Both the position numbers and the translations under genes were made by a program. Positions 55,987 to 63,411 of a stretch of DNA of 64,000 bases are shown here, in pieces (position 1 is the stretch's first letter; each line of letters starts with the position of its first letter). A model generated the notes under the pieces. The model was not told the DNA's origin, searched no databases, and saw only the letters and a list, made by a program, of their open reading frames with translations. This DNA comes from Rahnella bruchi (GTDB taxonomy: Bacteria > Pseudomonadota > Gammaproteobacteria > Enterobacterales > Enterobacteriaceae): NCBI RefSeq assembly GCF_003614975.1, contig NZ_QZWI01000010.1, positions 120,517 through 184,516 on the forward strand, written 5' to 3'.

Positions 55987-56868
55987 ATGGAAAAACAATT
56001 ACAGAAGTTACGAGAGCTCGCATCCGGCGCGGGTAATCAGCGTACCGAAACCGGCATTCCACGGGTTGCAATGGTGCAGGGAGAAATCCCTGAACATCGC
56101 CTGTCTGCGGTTTATGAGCCGATGATCAACCTTATTCTGACAGGTTCTAAAAGCATGACGGTCGGTGACCGAACGCTGCAATATGATCCCGCGACATACT
56201 TTGTGATGTCGGTGGATTTACCCGCAGTGGGGCAGGTCTTTGCCGATGAGCATACCCTTGCGCCCTATCTGGCTGTCAGCCTGACTCCTGAGCCGGAAAT
56301 TCTTGCCGATTTACTGGCCGGTTTGCCTGATTCTGTCTCGCGTTCTCTTTACAACGCGGGTTTTTCTGTCGCCCCCGTTACCCCGGAACTCCTGGACGCC
56401 TGGGTCAGAATGCTCAGTCTGATTGACAGACCAGATGAGGTTGCGGCTCTGGCTCCGGCGTATGAGCGCGAAATCCTGTTCCGGGTGCTGCAGGGACCGC
56501 TGGGCTGGATGCTGCGGGACATTGCAACGCCCGAAACGCATTTGGCACGGATCCACAAAGTGATTAACTGGCTAAAACAAAACTACATGCAGAGCATACG
56601 TGTTGTTGAATTGGCAGAAATGTCCGCACTGAGTGTCTCTGCTTTTCATCGACACTTCCGCGCAGTGACATCACTCAGTCCTGTTCAGTATCAGAAAAGA
56701 ATGCGCCTGATGCAGGCCCGGCTCAGGCTTTCCACTTCAGATTCAAGCATTACCGCTATTGCCTTTTCTGTTGGCTATCAGAGCCTCACACAGTTCAGTC
56801 GTGAATATGCCCGCCAGTTTGGCCGGACGCCGTCAGCAGACCTGAAAAGTATTGAACGGAGGAAATAA
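55987..56868 (+). CDS. AraC-family regulator (YqhC-like)
   Basis: Regulator of 293 residues with the AraC_N type sensor domain (EPMINLILTGSKSMTVGDRTLQYDPATYFVMSVDLPAVGQV) and two C-terminal helix-turn-helix motifs (VVELAEMSALSVSAFHRHFRAVTS and ITAIAFSVGYQSLTQFSREYARQFG). Homologues such as YqhC activate neighbouring aldehyde reductase genes. Divergent from the SDR/VOC/reductase genes, so these are the natural targets. ATG at 55987 chosen over a TTG two codons upstream. Confidence 0.87.
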   Translation: MEKQLQKLRELASGAGNQRTETGIPRVAMVQGEIPEHRLSAVYEPMINLILTGSKSMTVGDRTLQYDPATYFVMSVDLPAVGQVFADEHTLAPYLAVSLTPEPEILADLLAGLPDSVSRSLYNAGFSVAPVTPELLDAWVRMLSLIDRPDEVAALAPAYEREILFRVLQGPLGWMLRDIATPETHLARIHKVINWLKQNYMQSIRVVELAEMSALSVSAFHRHFRAVTSLSPVQYQKRMRLMQARLRLSTSDSSITAIAFSVGYQSLTQFSREYARQFGRTPSADLKSIERRK

Positions 56869-56907
56869 CATCATGTTCTTAAAACCTGTTTGCTGGGTCC
56901 CAAAGGA

Positions 56908-57309
56908 TCATTCAGGGTTTCGCGCGTCAAATTCGGACTGAGCGTATGCGACGGCTGTGCTGTATTTAACTGTCCAGTTAAATAAAGCCTGAAAAGGCGT
57001 TTCAAGTGTGCGACCTAAAGGCGTAATACTGTACTCAACGCCAACCTGAGATGAGGGAATAACTCGTCGGCTGACAATGCCGTTGCGTTCAAGACGACGC
57101 AAACACTGCGTCAGCGATTTTTGGGTTATCCCGTTTATATTTCTTTTTATTTCATTGAAACGCAAAGGTTCTTTACAGAGTACAGAAAGAATTAAGATAG
57201 ACCATTTATCAGTAATTTGATCCAGCAATAATCTGCTGGAGATTTGCTCCTCGCACATTAAATCTGTTGGACTGTCCTGTTTTGTTATTGCCTTTAATTC
57301 ATTCGACAT
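56908..57309 (-). CDS. HxlR-family transcriptional regulator
   Basis: Winged-helix regulator of 133 residues: LLLDQITDKWSILILSVLCKEPLRFNEIKRNINGITQKSLTQCLRRLERNGIVSRRV is the standard HxlR/DUF24 core. One Cys (SVLCKEP) lies in the core where thiol-sensing members can have one. The ATG at 57309 gives the family length; the longer frame from 57423 would overlap the divergent gene. It is divergent from the SnoaL-like gene with the promoters in about 100 bases. Confidence 0.88.
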   Translation of the reverse strand: MSNELKAITKQDSPTDLMCEEQISSRLLLDQITDKWSILILSVLCKEPLRFNEIKRNINGITQKSLTQCLRRLERNGIVSRRVIPSSQVGVEYSITPLGRTLETPFQALFNWTVKYSTAVAYAQSEFDARNPE

Positions 57310-57405
57310 TCGGTTTACCTCGGGATACCTGGTTGAATATAAGTGCCTGATTGACACTAAGTATCCGATGTATACTATAAAAACTCCAGTTAAAAGGAGT
57401 ACATC

Positions 57406-57870
57406 ATGTCTACAAACATCCACACATCAACTGAGAATAAGCTTGCAATAATTGAATCTCTGTACAGGTACGCTGCGGGTATAGACCAGAAAGATCCTGA
57501 ACTTATTAGTGCAATATTCACCTCAGATGCGGTTTCTGATTTCAGGCCGGCCGCTGCAAAAGCGGGTTTTGAATATCCCGTTCTTGAAGGAAAAGAAACG
57601 ATTGTTTCTGCGCTGATGCACTCTCTTCAGTCAGTGTTTACAACGCATTCAGTAAGTAATCCCTGCGTAACGTTCGACGGAGATAAAGCGAGAATTGACG
57701 CATTGGTTGAAGCGCAGCATGTACCAAAGTCAGATGCATCAAGACATTATTTAATGAAAAACCGCTATGACGTTGAGCTAGTCAGGCTTGATACCAAATG
57801 GCTGATAAAGCGTATCACTGTTGATAATGTCTGGCGGTCGGGCGATCCGGGTGTCTTGGCAGGGATCTAA
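57406..57870 (+). CDS. SnoaL/NTF2-like protein
   Basis: Protein of 154 residues with the cone-shaped NTF2-like fold: LAIIESLYRYAAGIDQKDPELISAIFTSDAVSDF at the start, a typical SnoaL_4 pattern, and a later RYDVELVRLDTKWLIKRITVDNVWRSGDPG. Members are hydratases, isomerases or ring hydroxylase partners; here the function is open. It is probably controlled by the divergent HxlR protein. AAAAGGAG is its ribosome-binding site. Confidence 0.85.
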   Translation: MSTNIHTSTENKLAIIESLYRYAAGIDQKDPELISAIFTSDAVSDFRPAAAKAGFEYPVLEGKETIVSALMHSLQSVFTTHSVSNPCVTFDGDKARIDALVEAQHVPKSDASRHYLMKNRYDVELVRLDTKWLIKRITVDNVWRSGDPGVLAGI

Positions 57871-58358
57871 AGCATCAGAAGATAGGAATACCGATGGTTA
57901 GATGGAATTGAAGAGAGATATGCATCTTATTGTTCCGTGGCGAAACATAATGTTCGCCATTTTCTCAATCCCTTTTTATTGGAAATCTGTGATTGAAATG
58001 AAATCACGAGACTATACCCATAATCAAAAACGTTGAATAAAAAACCCTTTTACCACTATCCCGCGTTCTGACAGACATCATTTATTTCCCGTACAGGTGA
58101 AACTTGCCCAGTAATAATGCTCAGCAACTCGAACGGACAAGCTAACTGAGTCAACGGTCCGCTGTGAGTGAGGTGCGGAAGTTGGTAGCTGTTCTAAACA
58201 CGGATCATGGCATTACTTAAATTGCGGTGTGCTAATCAACGGGGGGCAGGGCAACTGCGGTTTGGTGCTGGGTTAAATGCAAAGTTATGTTTTTCCTCGG
58301 TGAGGGAGTCAATGCCCCCAACCGTTGATGTTCCGATGTGTACCTGTATCTCGAAATC
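57871..58358. other. Non-coding stretch
   Basis: About 490 bases between convergent genes. A short plus-strand frame at 58207-58398 has no support. No clear terminator was recognised. Confidence 0.3.
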
Positions 58359-58691
58359 TTACCAACCACACACGTTATTATCTTCCTCCTCATCATAACC
58401 GCGTACGATATTAATGAGTTCTTTAACAGCTTCAGCAGCCACTGCTGGTGTGGTCAGCAGAGTCTGCGTAGAAAAATTTCTATCGACTGAAATACCATTA
58501 TTATTATTGGTAACAGTTAGCGTACAGGCCTCAGCGGGCCCTAAACTGTCCACCAGCTCCGCCACGGCCTTACTCGCTATGCCTGATATATAGAGTGACA
58601 TCGGTTTCAAAAATACTTTTTCCGCAGTGACCTGCGTTTTTCGCTCAGTCGCGGAGAGGGTGTAGCCTCTGTTCTCTACAGCTATTTCCAT
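58359..58691 (-). CDS. Unknown 110-residue protein ending in Cys-Gly-Trp
   Basis: I do not recognise this family. The protein has 110 residues, no signal peptide, a beta-rich start (MEIAVENRGYTLSATERKTQ), a helical middle (SKAVAELVDSLGPAEAC) and a helical later part (AVAAEAVKELINIVRGY), then a very acidic, short C-terminal tail DEEEDNNVCGW. The last gene of a minus-strand run behind two DUF1971 genes, 3 bases after the first of them. A structured leader followed by a short acidic tail with Cys and Trp at the tip invites the idea of a modified peptide substrate, but this is speculation. Confidence 0.6.
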   Translation of the reverse strand: MEIAVENRGYTLSATERKTQVTAEKVFLKPMSLYISGIASKAVAELVDSLGPAEACTLTVTNNNNGISVDRNFSTQTLLTTPAVAAEAVKELINIVRGYDEEEDNNVCGW

Positions 58692-58694
58692 TTT

Positions 58695-59027
58695 TTATTC
58701 CTCAAGCAGTATCTGCGGATCAACAAAAAAATCGACGTTAAACAAAACATCCTGACTCAACGCTTCGATGCAATGCCAGGTCTCAGGGGGAAAAATACCA
58801 AACTGACCTGCACTCATTGTCAGCGTCTCGGAAGGTACAGAGCTGTCTTTATTAGCAAAAGCGCAATAACGAATCACACCCCGCATCACGCAAAGACGTG
58901 GATAGACGCCTTGCCGGGTACCTTTATCAAGATGTCGGGACCAGATAGCCGGCGGGGCGGTGTCTCTTGTCCAGAAGGGGGTACTTCGGGTATGAACGTA
59001 ATAGGGAGGGATCACGATCGGTTTCAT
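58695..59027 (-). CDS. DUF1971 (YeaR/TehB C-domain-like) protein, copy 1
   Basis: Small cupin-like protein of 110 residues, DUF1971 family, the domain found in YeaR and fused to some TehB tellurite methyltransferases. Family pattern: YYVHTRSTPFWTRDTAPPAIW, GVYPRLCVMRGVIRYCAF, and FGIFPPETWHCIEAL. The fold has a possible metal or small-molecule pocket; no activity is established. It is 3 bases from copy 2 upstream and 3 bases from the unknown 110-residue gene downstream, so the three are co-translated. Confidence 0.85.
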   Translation of the reverse strand: MKPIVIPPYYVHTRSTPFWTRDTAPPAIWSRHLDKGTRQGVYPRLCVMRGVIRYCAFANKDSSVPSETLTMSAGQFGIFPPETWHCIEALSQDVLFNVDFFVDPQILLEE

Positions 59028-59030
59028 CGC

Positions 59031-59339
59031 TTATTGCCTGTTCAGACCGAAAAAATCGAGATGGAGTAAACTGTACTCAGTCATGGGCGTAATCGTATGC
59101 CAGGTTTCGGGAGGGATGTCGTCAAAAGTACCGGCTAAAATCTCGCGTTCATCGGCAGGGATCAAGGTGTCTTCATCAGAAAAGCATGCGTATTTTATTG
59201 CCCCAGACATGACAGAAAGGCCTACATATATGCCTGCTTCAGAATGGTATCGTCCTGGAGGGGCCTGGGGTGTGGAAGGTTGATCCCAACATGCTCTTGC
59301 CCGGAGTTGACTAAAGTTTACGGGGATATAATGCCTCAT
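59031..59339 (-). CDS. DUF1971 protein, copy 2 (diverged)
   Basis: Paralogue of 102 residues. The core is kept (GIYVGLSVMSGAIKYACFSDED, then DIPPETWHTITPMTEYSLLHLDFFG), but the N-terminal HTRSTPFW block of the other two copies has changed to FSQLRARACWDQPS. The specificity may differ. Precedes copy 1 by 3 bases on the minus strand. Confidence 0.8.
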   Translation of the reverse strand: MRHYIPVNFSQLRARACWDQPSTPQAPPGRYHSEAGIYVGLSVMSGAIKYACFSDEDTLIPADEREILAGTFDDIPPETWHTITPMTEYSLLHLDFFGLNRQ

Positions 59340-59733
59340 TCTTTCCGACTCCTGTTCTGGATGGGAAGATCTACGTCAATATGTTAATGCATATTGAGTA
59401 ATAGCTTATGACTCATAAAACTCTCTGTATTTTATTCCTCAGAAAAATCAGACGTGCTTAAAAATTCATTTGGTTTACTGTATATTGACATAAAAGAGTA
59501 AAGCATCAGCGTTGACCAATAGCAGGCGATGTATTAATGGTAGTTATTAATAATAAATAGGTGAATGTATGCCTATATTAGAATCTGATGATACATATAT
59601 ATAGAATTACTGTTAATAAAATGCTGTAGTAGGATGAGAATAATCACAGAGCTCTTGATTCATTTTAATCAGGATGAGAAGGGGAGCCCTGCGATTAACT
59701 TGCGTCGCCATATATCTGACAGGACACATCATC
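59340..59733. other. AT-rich gap inside the DUF1971 cluster
   Basis: About 390 bases between the methyltransferase gene and DUF1971 copy 2. No gene was supported. It probably holds a second promoter for copies 2, 1 and the 110-residue gene. Confidence 0.4.
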
Positions 59734-60501
59734 TTATTTCTTCTGTGAGCAACAGGTTATGTAATTCAACTTCTGACGCTGTGCGCGGAAAAAGCGGAAC
59801 ATGCCCAGAAAACGCGCACGGTTTTCACGGTTCTTCAGCCCATTACAAACAATTCTGACAGCCCGTAAAAATCCTTCATCTCTGATGAGCCCTCGTGGTG
59901 ACATAAGAGACATCGCACCATGTTGTGTTTGAACGGAGACAAAACCCGCCTTCAGAAACAACGCCTCCCACTCCTGCTTTCTCATCGGGCTAACATTCGA
60001 TTTCACGACTTCTTGCAAGTCGTCATCGGCAGTTTGACTGAGTGTTTCATTCGTCAGCATAATATCGTGGGTGAGCAATAGGCCGCCATGTTTCAATACC
60101 CTGCAATATTCCCGGACCAGCTTTGTTTTGGCTTTATCTGCGTACATCGTCAACATAGCCTCGTTGATGACAACATCAAAAGTGTTATCTGGGAAGGGTA
60201 AGCGCGTGGCGTTGGCCTCGATGAGTTGAATTTTTTTGCTCAATCCGGCTGCGTGGATATTGGCCTGGGCAACCCGCAACGCGCCTTTATCCATATCAAT
60301 AGCATAAACGTGACAACCGAAGCGTGAAGCCAGTTCAAGGGAGGTTGTCCCTCTATTGCAGGCCACCTCGAGAACCTTAGAATCTACGGTTAAATTGGCA
60401 TGAGACATGAGCCATTCGGTGGCTTCTTTACCCCCCGGGCGTAAACGGGTTTTCCCCAGACTGGCTAAAAAGGTGTGACCTGCCTTTGTGCTGTCTGACA
60501 T
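59734..60501 (-). CDS. Class I SAM-dependent methyltransferase
   Basis: Methyltransferase of 255 residues. SAM loop VLEVACNRGTTSLELASRFG (motif I with CNRG in place of the usual GCGxG), then HVYAIDMDKGALRVA (acidic end of strand 2), LPFPDNTFDVVINEAML (motif II) and LKHGGLLLTHDIM (motif III). It resembles the Methyltransf_11/25 group. It begins 2 bases after DUF1971 copy 3, so the two are made together; in TehB-like proteins these domains can be fused. Substrate unknown; tellurite or selenite is one option, a peptide or small molecule another. Confidence 0.85.
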   Translation of the reverse strand: MSDSTKAGHTFLASLGKTRLRPGGKEATEWLMSHANLTVDSKVLEVACNRGTTSLELASRFGCHVYAIDMDKGALRVAQANIHAAGLSKKIQLIEANATRLPFPDNTFDVVINEAMLTMYADKAKTKLVREYCRVLKHGGLLLTHDIMLTNETLSQTADDDLQEVVKSNVSPMRKQEWEALFLKAGFVSVQTQHGAMSLMSPRGLIRDEGFLRAVRIVCNGLKNRENRARFLGMFRFFRAQRQKLNYITCCSQKK

Positions 60502-60503
60502 AT

Positions 60504-60857
60504 TCAGTCCTTATGCGTATTTACAACTGTCCCTAGACCGGAACCTTCCAGCTGAACTTGAGGATCCGCAAAGAAATCGATATTGAAATAGGTGTCATTT
60601 GTCAGCAGCTCGATACGGTGCCATTTCTGCGGAGGCGATATACCGAAAGTGCCCGCTGTAATAATGATTTCCATATCGGGCTCTGTGGCTTCGCCATTAG
60701 GGAAGCCAAAATACTTCACAGCACCTTGCATGACCGATAAACGGCCATACACACCTTCCTTAGTATTATGATGTGTAAACAGGGGCTTGGGAGCGGTGTC
60801 TTTGTTCCAAAATGGGGTTGAACGTGTATGAGTAAAATATTGTGGGATACGAAGCAT
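60504..60857 (-). CDS. DUF1971 protein, copy 3
   Basis: Paralogue of 117 residues and the first gene of the cluster. YFTHTRSTPFWNKDTAPKPLF and GVYGRLSVMQGAVKYFGF are almost the same as copy 1; the wall motif is FGISPPQKWHRIELL. A C-terminal extension (GSGLGTVVNTHKD) is unique to this copy. GAGGCACT precedes the ATG at 60857 on the minus strand, with the methyltransferase following at once. Confidence 0.85.
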   Translation of the reverse strand: MLRIPQYFTHTRSTPFWNKDTAPKPLFTHHNTKEGVYGRLSVMQGAVKYFGFPNGEATEPDMEIIITAGTFGISPPQKWHRIELLTNDTYFNIDFFADPQVQLEGSGLGTVVNTHKD

Positions 60858-61531
60858 AGTGCCTCCTCAGCAAACAGGGTCGGGTCTGCGAGTATTAAAG
60901 CACTTTAAATCATGCATTCCCACATAAACATGTATTTAAAATGCATGTTAAAAAAATATTGATATTTATCAATTGCATGTACGAATATTCCATTCTTGCC
61001 GATCAAAAAATAGGATAAGATCGCATGGTCTCTTATCCCGGCATGAAACAGGGGCTGAGTGGCGAACTGTATATCACCTTCACTCACTACCGCCACGCGA
61101 TCAATTACGTCTGCGTTGAAGAGTTCTGGGTAAATGCTGACGTTTTTCCGGCCCGGCCCTATGCGGGCTTTTTTATAAGGAAAAGATCGTGAATCAGGTA
61201 AGTTAGATGCGCCGAAATGGGCGACACTGCCCGGATCGCAGTTCAGCATTCTGGTGCTCCCGGGATGTTCGTTCAAAATTCATTGCGCGGTAAGACTGAC
61301 GTTTTCAGCCGCTACGTGCGACATGGTTTTGCAATATCAGCAAAACCAATAACTCATTCAGCGCAGAACGGTATACTGAATTTTCGCGATGGGCTCGAAG
61401 TTCATATCATTGATTTTATTAGTATAAAATGGAGGTGGTTATCACTGTTCTCCCTTTCATTTCATTCTTCGGACTCCAGAATAAGAAAACGCCATCCATC
61501 AGAATGACGTTTGACAGGTCATGTTCGTCAA
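60858..61531. other. Non-coding stretch with a terminator
   Basis: About 670 bases. No frame could be supported; the sequence just before 61150 may be a decayed 3' end of a plus-strand gene because a plus-strand terminator follows it. Confidence 0.3.
61151..61176 (+). terminator. Terminator-like hairpin
   Basis: GCCCG (61151-61155) pairs with CGGGC (61164-61168) and is followed by six T. It would stop plus-strand transcription, although no intact plus-strand gene precedes it. Confidence 0.5.
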
Positions 61532-61768
61532 TTACCACTGATCGCGGTAATCAAAAGACACCTGGTAATCGTATTTATCAGGCTCGATTTTATGGATCAG
61601 ATATTTCTGTAGGTAGGGCACCCAGGCAGGAATAACATTAAAACCACCGTTGTTGATGATGTTTTCCTGTGGACTAACAGTCTCTTCAATGATGGTATCA
61701 TCGTCCCCTAAGTCGGGAGAATATTCCTCCCCAACGAAATCTTCATTCACTTTATCAAACCAGGTAAA
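61532..61768 (-). pseudogene. C-terminal remnant of an unknown, possibly immunity, protein
   Basis: The frame is open from 61768 but begins without a start codon (WFDKVNEDFVGEEYSPDLGDDDTIIEE), with a GTG at 61750. It is very acidic, then ends FDYRDQW. The lack of a proper 5' end and its position downstream of the toxin/immunity genes suggest the remains of another immunity gene from an older toxin cassette. Not recognised as any known family. Confidence 0.4.
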
Positions 61769-61935
61769 TTAATTTTCAAGCCCATAATATATTCTCTTTA
61801 TAGGTATTTTTTTGATGTTGCGTTTAGGCGCTGCGAATAGTAGGTCAAGTCCGACAATCCGCCTTAGAAATCACTGCCAGCAAACTTTCGTCTACTGGCA
61901 GTGGTTAAAACATAATTATCAGGAAATGTTAATAA

Positions 61936-62211
61936 TTATTTGATGCCGTATTTTTTCTCGGTCACAAATTTGGGTGCTTTCCAGAGGGGACCTTTTTTGT
62001 AGCCTCCTTTCTTATTAGATGAGATGAGTCCTTGCTCACTCATTATTTTCACTATTTTGATAAGTTCTATAGTTGAAATAAGACCATTACTGAACGTTGT
62101 TGTATACCCATCCAATCGTGGATGGGCAATCCCTTCTTCATTTCGACCTGACAAAAATAAAACTATGTCTTGGATTGTTTCATGTTCAAAAAGTTGCTTA
62201 AAATTTGTCAT
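61936..62211 (-). CDS. Probable immunity protein for the orphan toxin
   Basis: Small soluble protein of 91 residues (start MTNFKQLFEHETIQDIVLFLSG), helical by appearance, with a basic C terminus (KKGGYKKGPLWKAPKFVTEKKYG). It lies 77 bases after the orphan toxin stop, on the same strand, which is the place of the cognate immunity gene in colicin-type cassettes. No family recognised. AGGTGA fits the ATG at 62211 rather than an upstream start. Confidence 0.55.
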   Translation of the reverse strand: MTNFKQLFEHETIQDIVLFLSGRNEEGIAHPRLDGYTTTFSNGLISTIELIKIVKIMSEQGLISSNKKGGYKKGPLWKAPKFVTEKKYGIK

Positions 62212-62288
62212 AAATATCACCTATAAGTTTATTCGCCACCGGCTTTTATGGCTTCTGGGGTATATAACAGAGAACGGTCGCTGCTTAA

Positions 62289-63085
62289 CTAATAGTCTTC
62301 TAGCGTCGCTGTATGAGCATTATTCCAAGTAGCCCCATTATCTTCAGGTGAAAGTCCATCAGTTACATTGAGCGCTCGATAACGTTCCAGTTCTCTAATT
62401 TCATGAGTATAAAATCGTTTATCGGTATCGGTGGTTTCCATTTCTCCATTCAATATTTTCTCCAGACGGTCGTTCATTACTTTGTTTTCAGGTGTCTGTT
62501 CAAAACGCCCCGTATGCAGCTTCACCTTATCTATCCCGGCGCGATCAATGCTGGCACTTCTCCAGTCAAGGTTCTGAATGGGACCGCCGGCCTTGTCGGT
62601 GTTGTAATCACGTCCGCTGTATTTACCCTTCGCATTGGTCTCGCCGTAGGGGTTGCTGAACATCACGTACACCGGCTCGACGCCCGTACCCGCCGCATCC
62701 AGACGCCAGTAGATGAAGTCCTGCAAACCGGCCATGTCTGCTTCGGGGGTGACGGTGGTGACCAGCGTATCCACCGGCTTCACCTCTGTCCCCGTATGCC
62801 ACGGAGTGACCGGAACCGGGGAGCGGTTGCCGGTGTCAGCGGGCGACACCGGGACAGGCACAGGATTAATCAGGACGGTCCGGGGCGGCAGTCCTCCGAC
62901 CGCGGGCACCGTGATACGGTCCAGGCCCGTTGTCTCATCCCGTACGGCCTTCAGCACCGGCACCGTTCCGGGCAAACTGCCTTCCCCCGTTTTTAACAGC
63001 CTGAGCGTCAGCCGGTCATTCTCCAAGGCCAGCACCTGTTGTAAATCCAGGGTGGTCTGTGCCCGCTCGCCTGCGGGAGCATTAT
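62289..63085 (-). pseudogene. Orphan S-pyocin-type toxin tip (no start, silent cassette)
   Basis: About 260 residues without an N-terminal receptor or translocation region. It opens in the S-type pyocin domain ([80 protein letters not shown]) and continues into a toxin tip (KVKLHTGRF, RFYTHEIRELERYRALNV, NNAHTATLEDY) that I take as a nuclease-like domain but cannot name. The frame begins just downstream of the terminator at 63100-63128 without a proper start codon, so it is silent unless recombined onto the full gene through the shared S-pyocin sequence. Confidence 0.8.
62681..62844. repeat. S-pyocin domain repeat, copy in orphan cassette
   Basis: About 164 bases nearly identical (roughly nine bases in ten by eye) to 63837-64000, offset 1156 bases, same orientation. 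It provides homology for swapping toxin tips. Confidence 0.85.
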
Positions 63086-63099
63086 CTTTGCAACAGTGC

Positions 63100-63128
63100 A
63101 AAAAAGAAGCCCGGCTTTAAGCCGGGCT
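63100..63128 (-). terminator. Terminator after the DNase immunity gene
   Basis: AGCCCGGCTT-x-AAGCCGGGCT, a perfect 10-bp stem, followed on the minus strand by a T-rich run. It ends transcription of the functional toxin/immunity pair before the orphan cassette. Confidence 0.85.
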
Positions 63129-63151
63129 GAAAAAGTAAGAGATTTTGGTGA

Positions 63152-63409
63152 TTAGGCTTTCCTGAAACCTGGCTTGCCGTTTATGGTGCGCCACTCTTTC
63201 ACTTCTTTGATAACAGCTTCAGGACTCCCATCATTATTGCCTTCCGGGTAATAAATCAGATCAGAACCACTAGGGTGCCCAATAACACTGATAAAGTTTT
63301 CGAGGTTATCATCCTGCGTTTTTTCATCACCCTCACAATTGATGATAGCTTCAATAAGCTTTTTGAACTCTGTTTCAGAGTAATCACTAATGCTGTATTT
63401 ATGTTCCAT
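63152..63409 (-). CDS. Colicin/pyocin DNase immunity protein
   Basis: Immunity protein of 85 residues of the colicin E2/E7/E9 family (four-helix Im fold): [22 protein letters not shown], then [45 protein letters not shown] (cited for the [11 protein letters not shown] signature). It binds the DNase tip of the protein encoded just upstream and protects the producer and its kin. Starts 2 bases after the toxin stop. Confidence 0.93.
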   Translation of the reverse strand: MEHKYSISDYSETEFKKLIEAIINCEGDEKTQDDNLENFISVIGHPSGSDLIYYPEGNNDGSPEAVIKEVKEWRTINGKPGFRKA

Positions 63410-63411
63410 TT

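Noticed and set aside
60905..61276. 123-codon minus-strand frame
   Set aside because: No ribosome-binding site, ends in an odd aromatic-rich tail, covers a plus-strand terminator; not supported as a gene.
63101..63125. TTG start for the orphan toxin
   Set aside because: It falls in the T-tract side of a strong terminator and has no ribosome-binding site; the family sequence begins further in.
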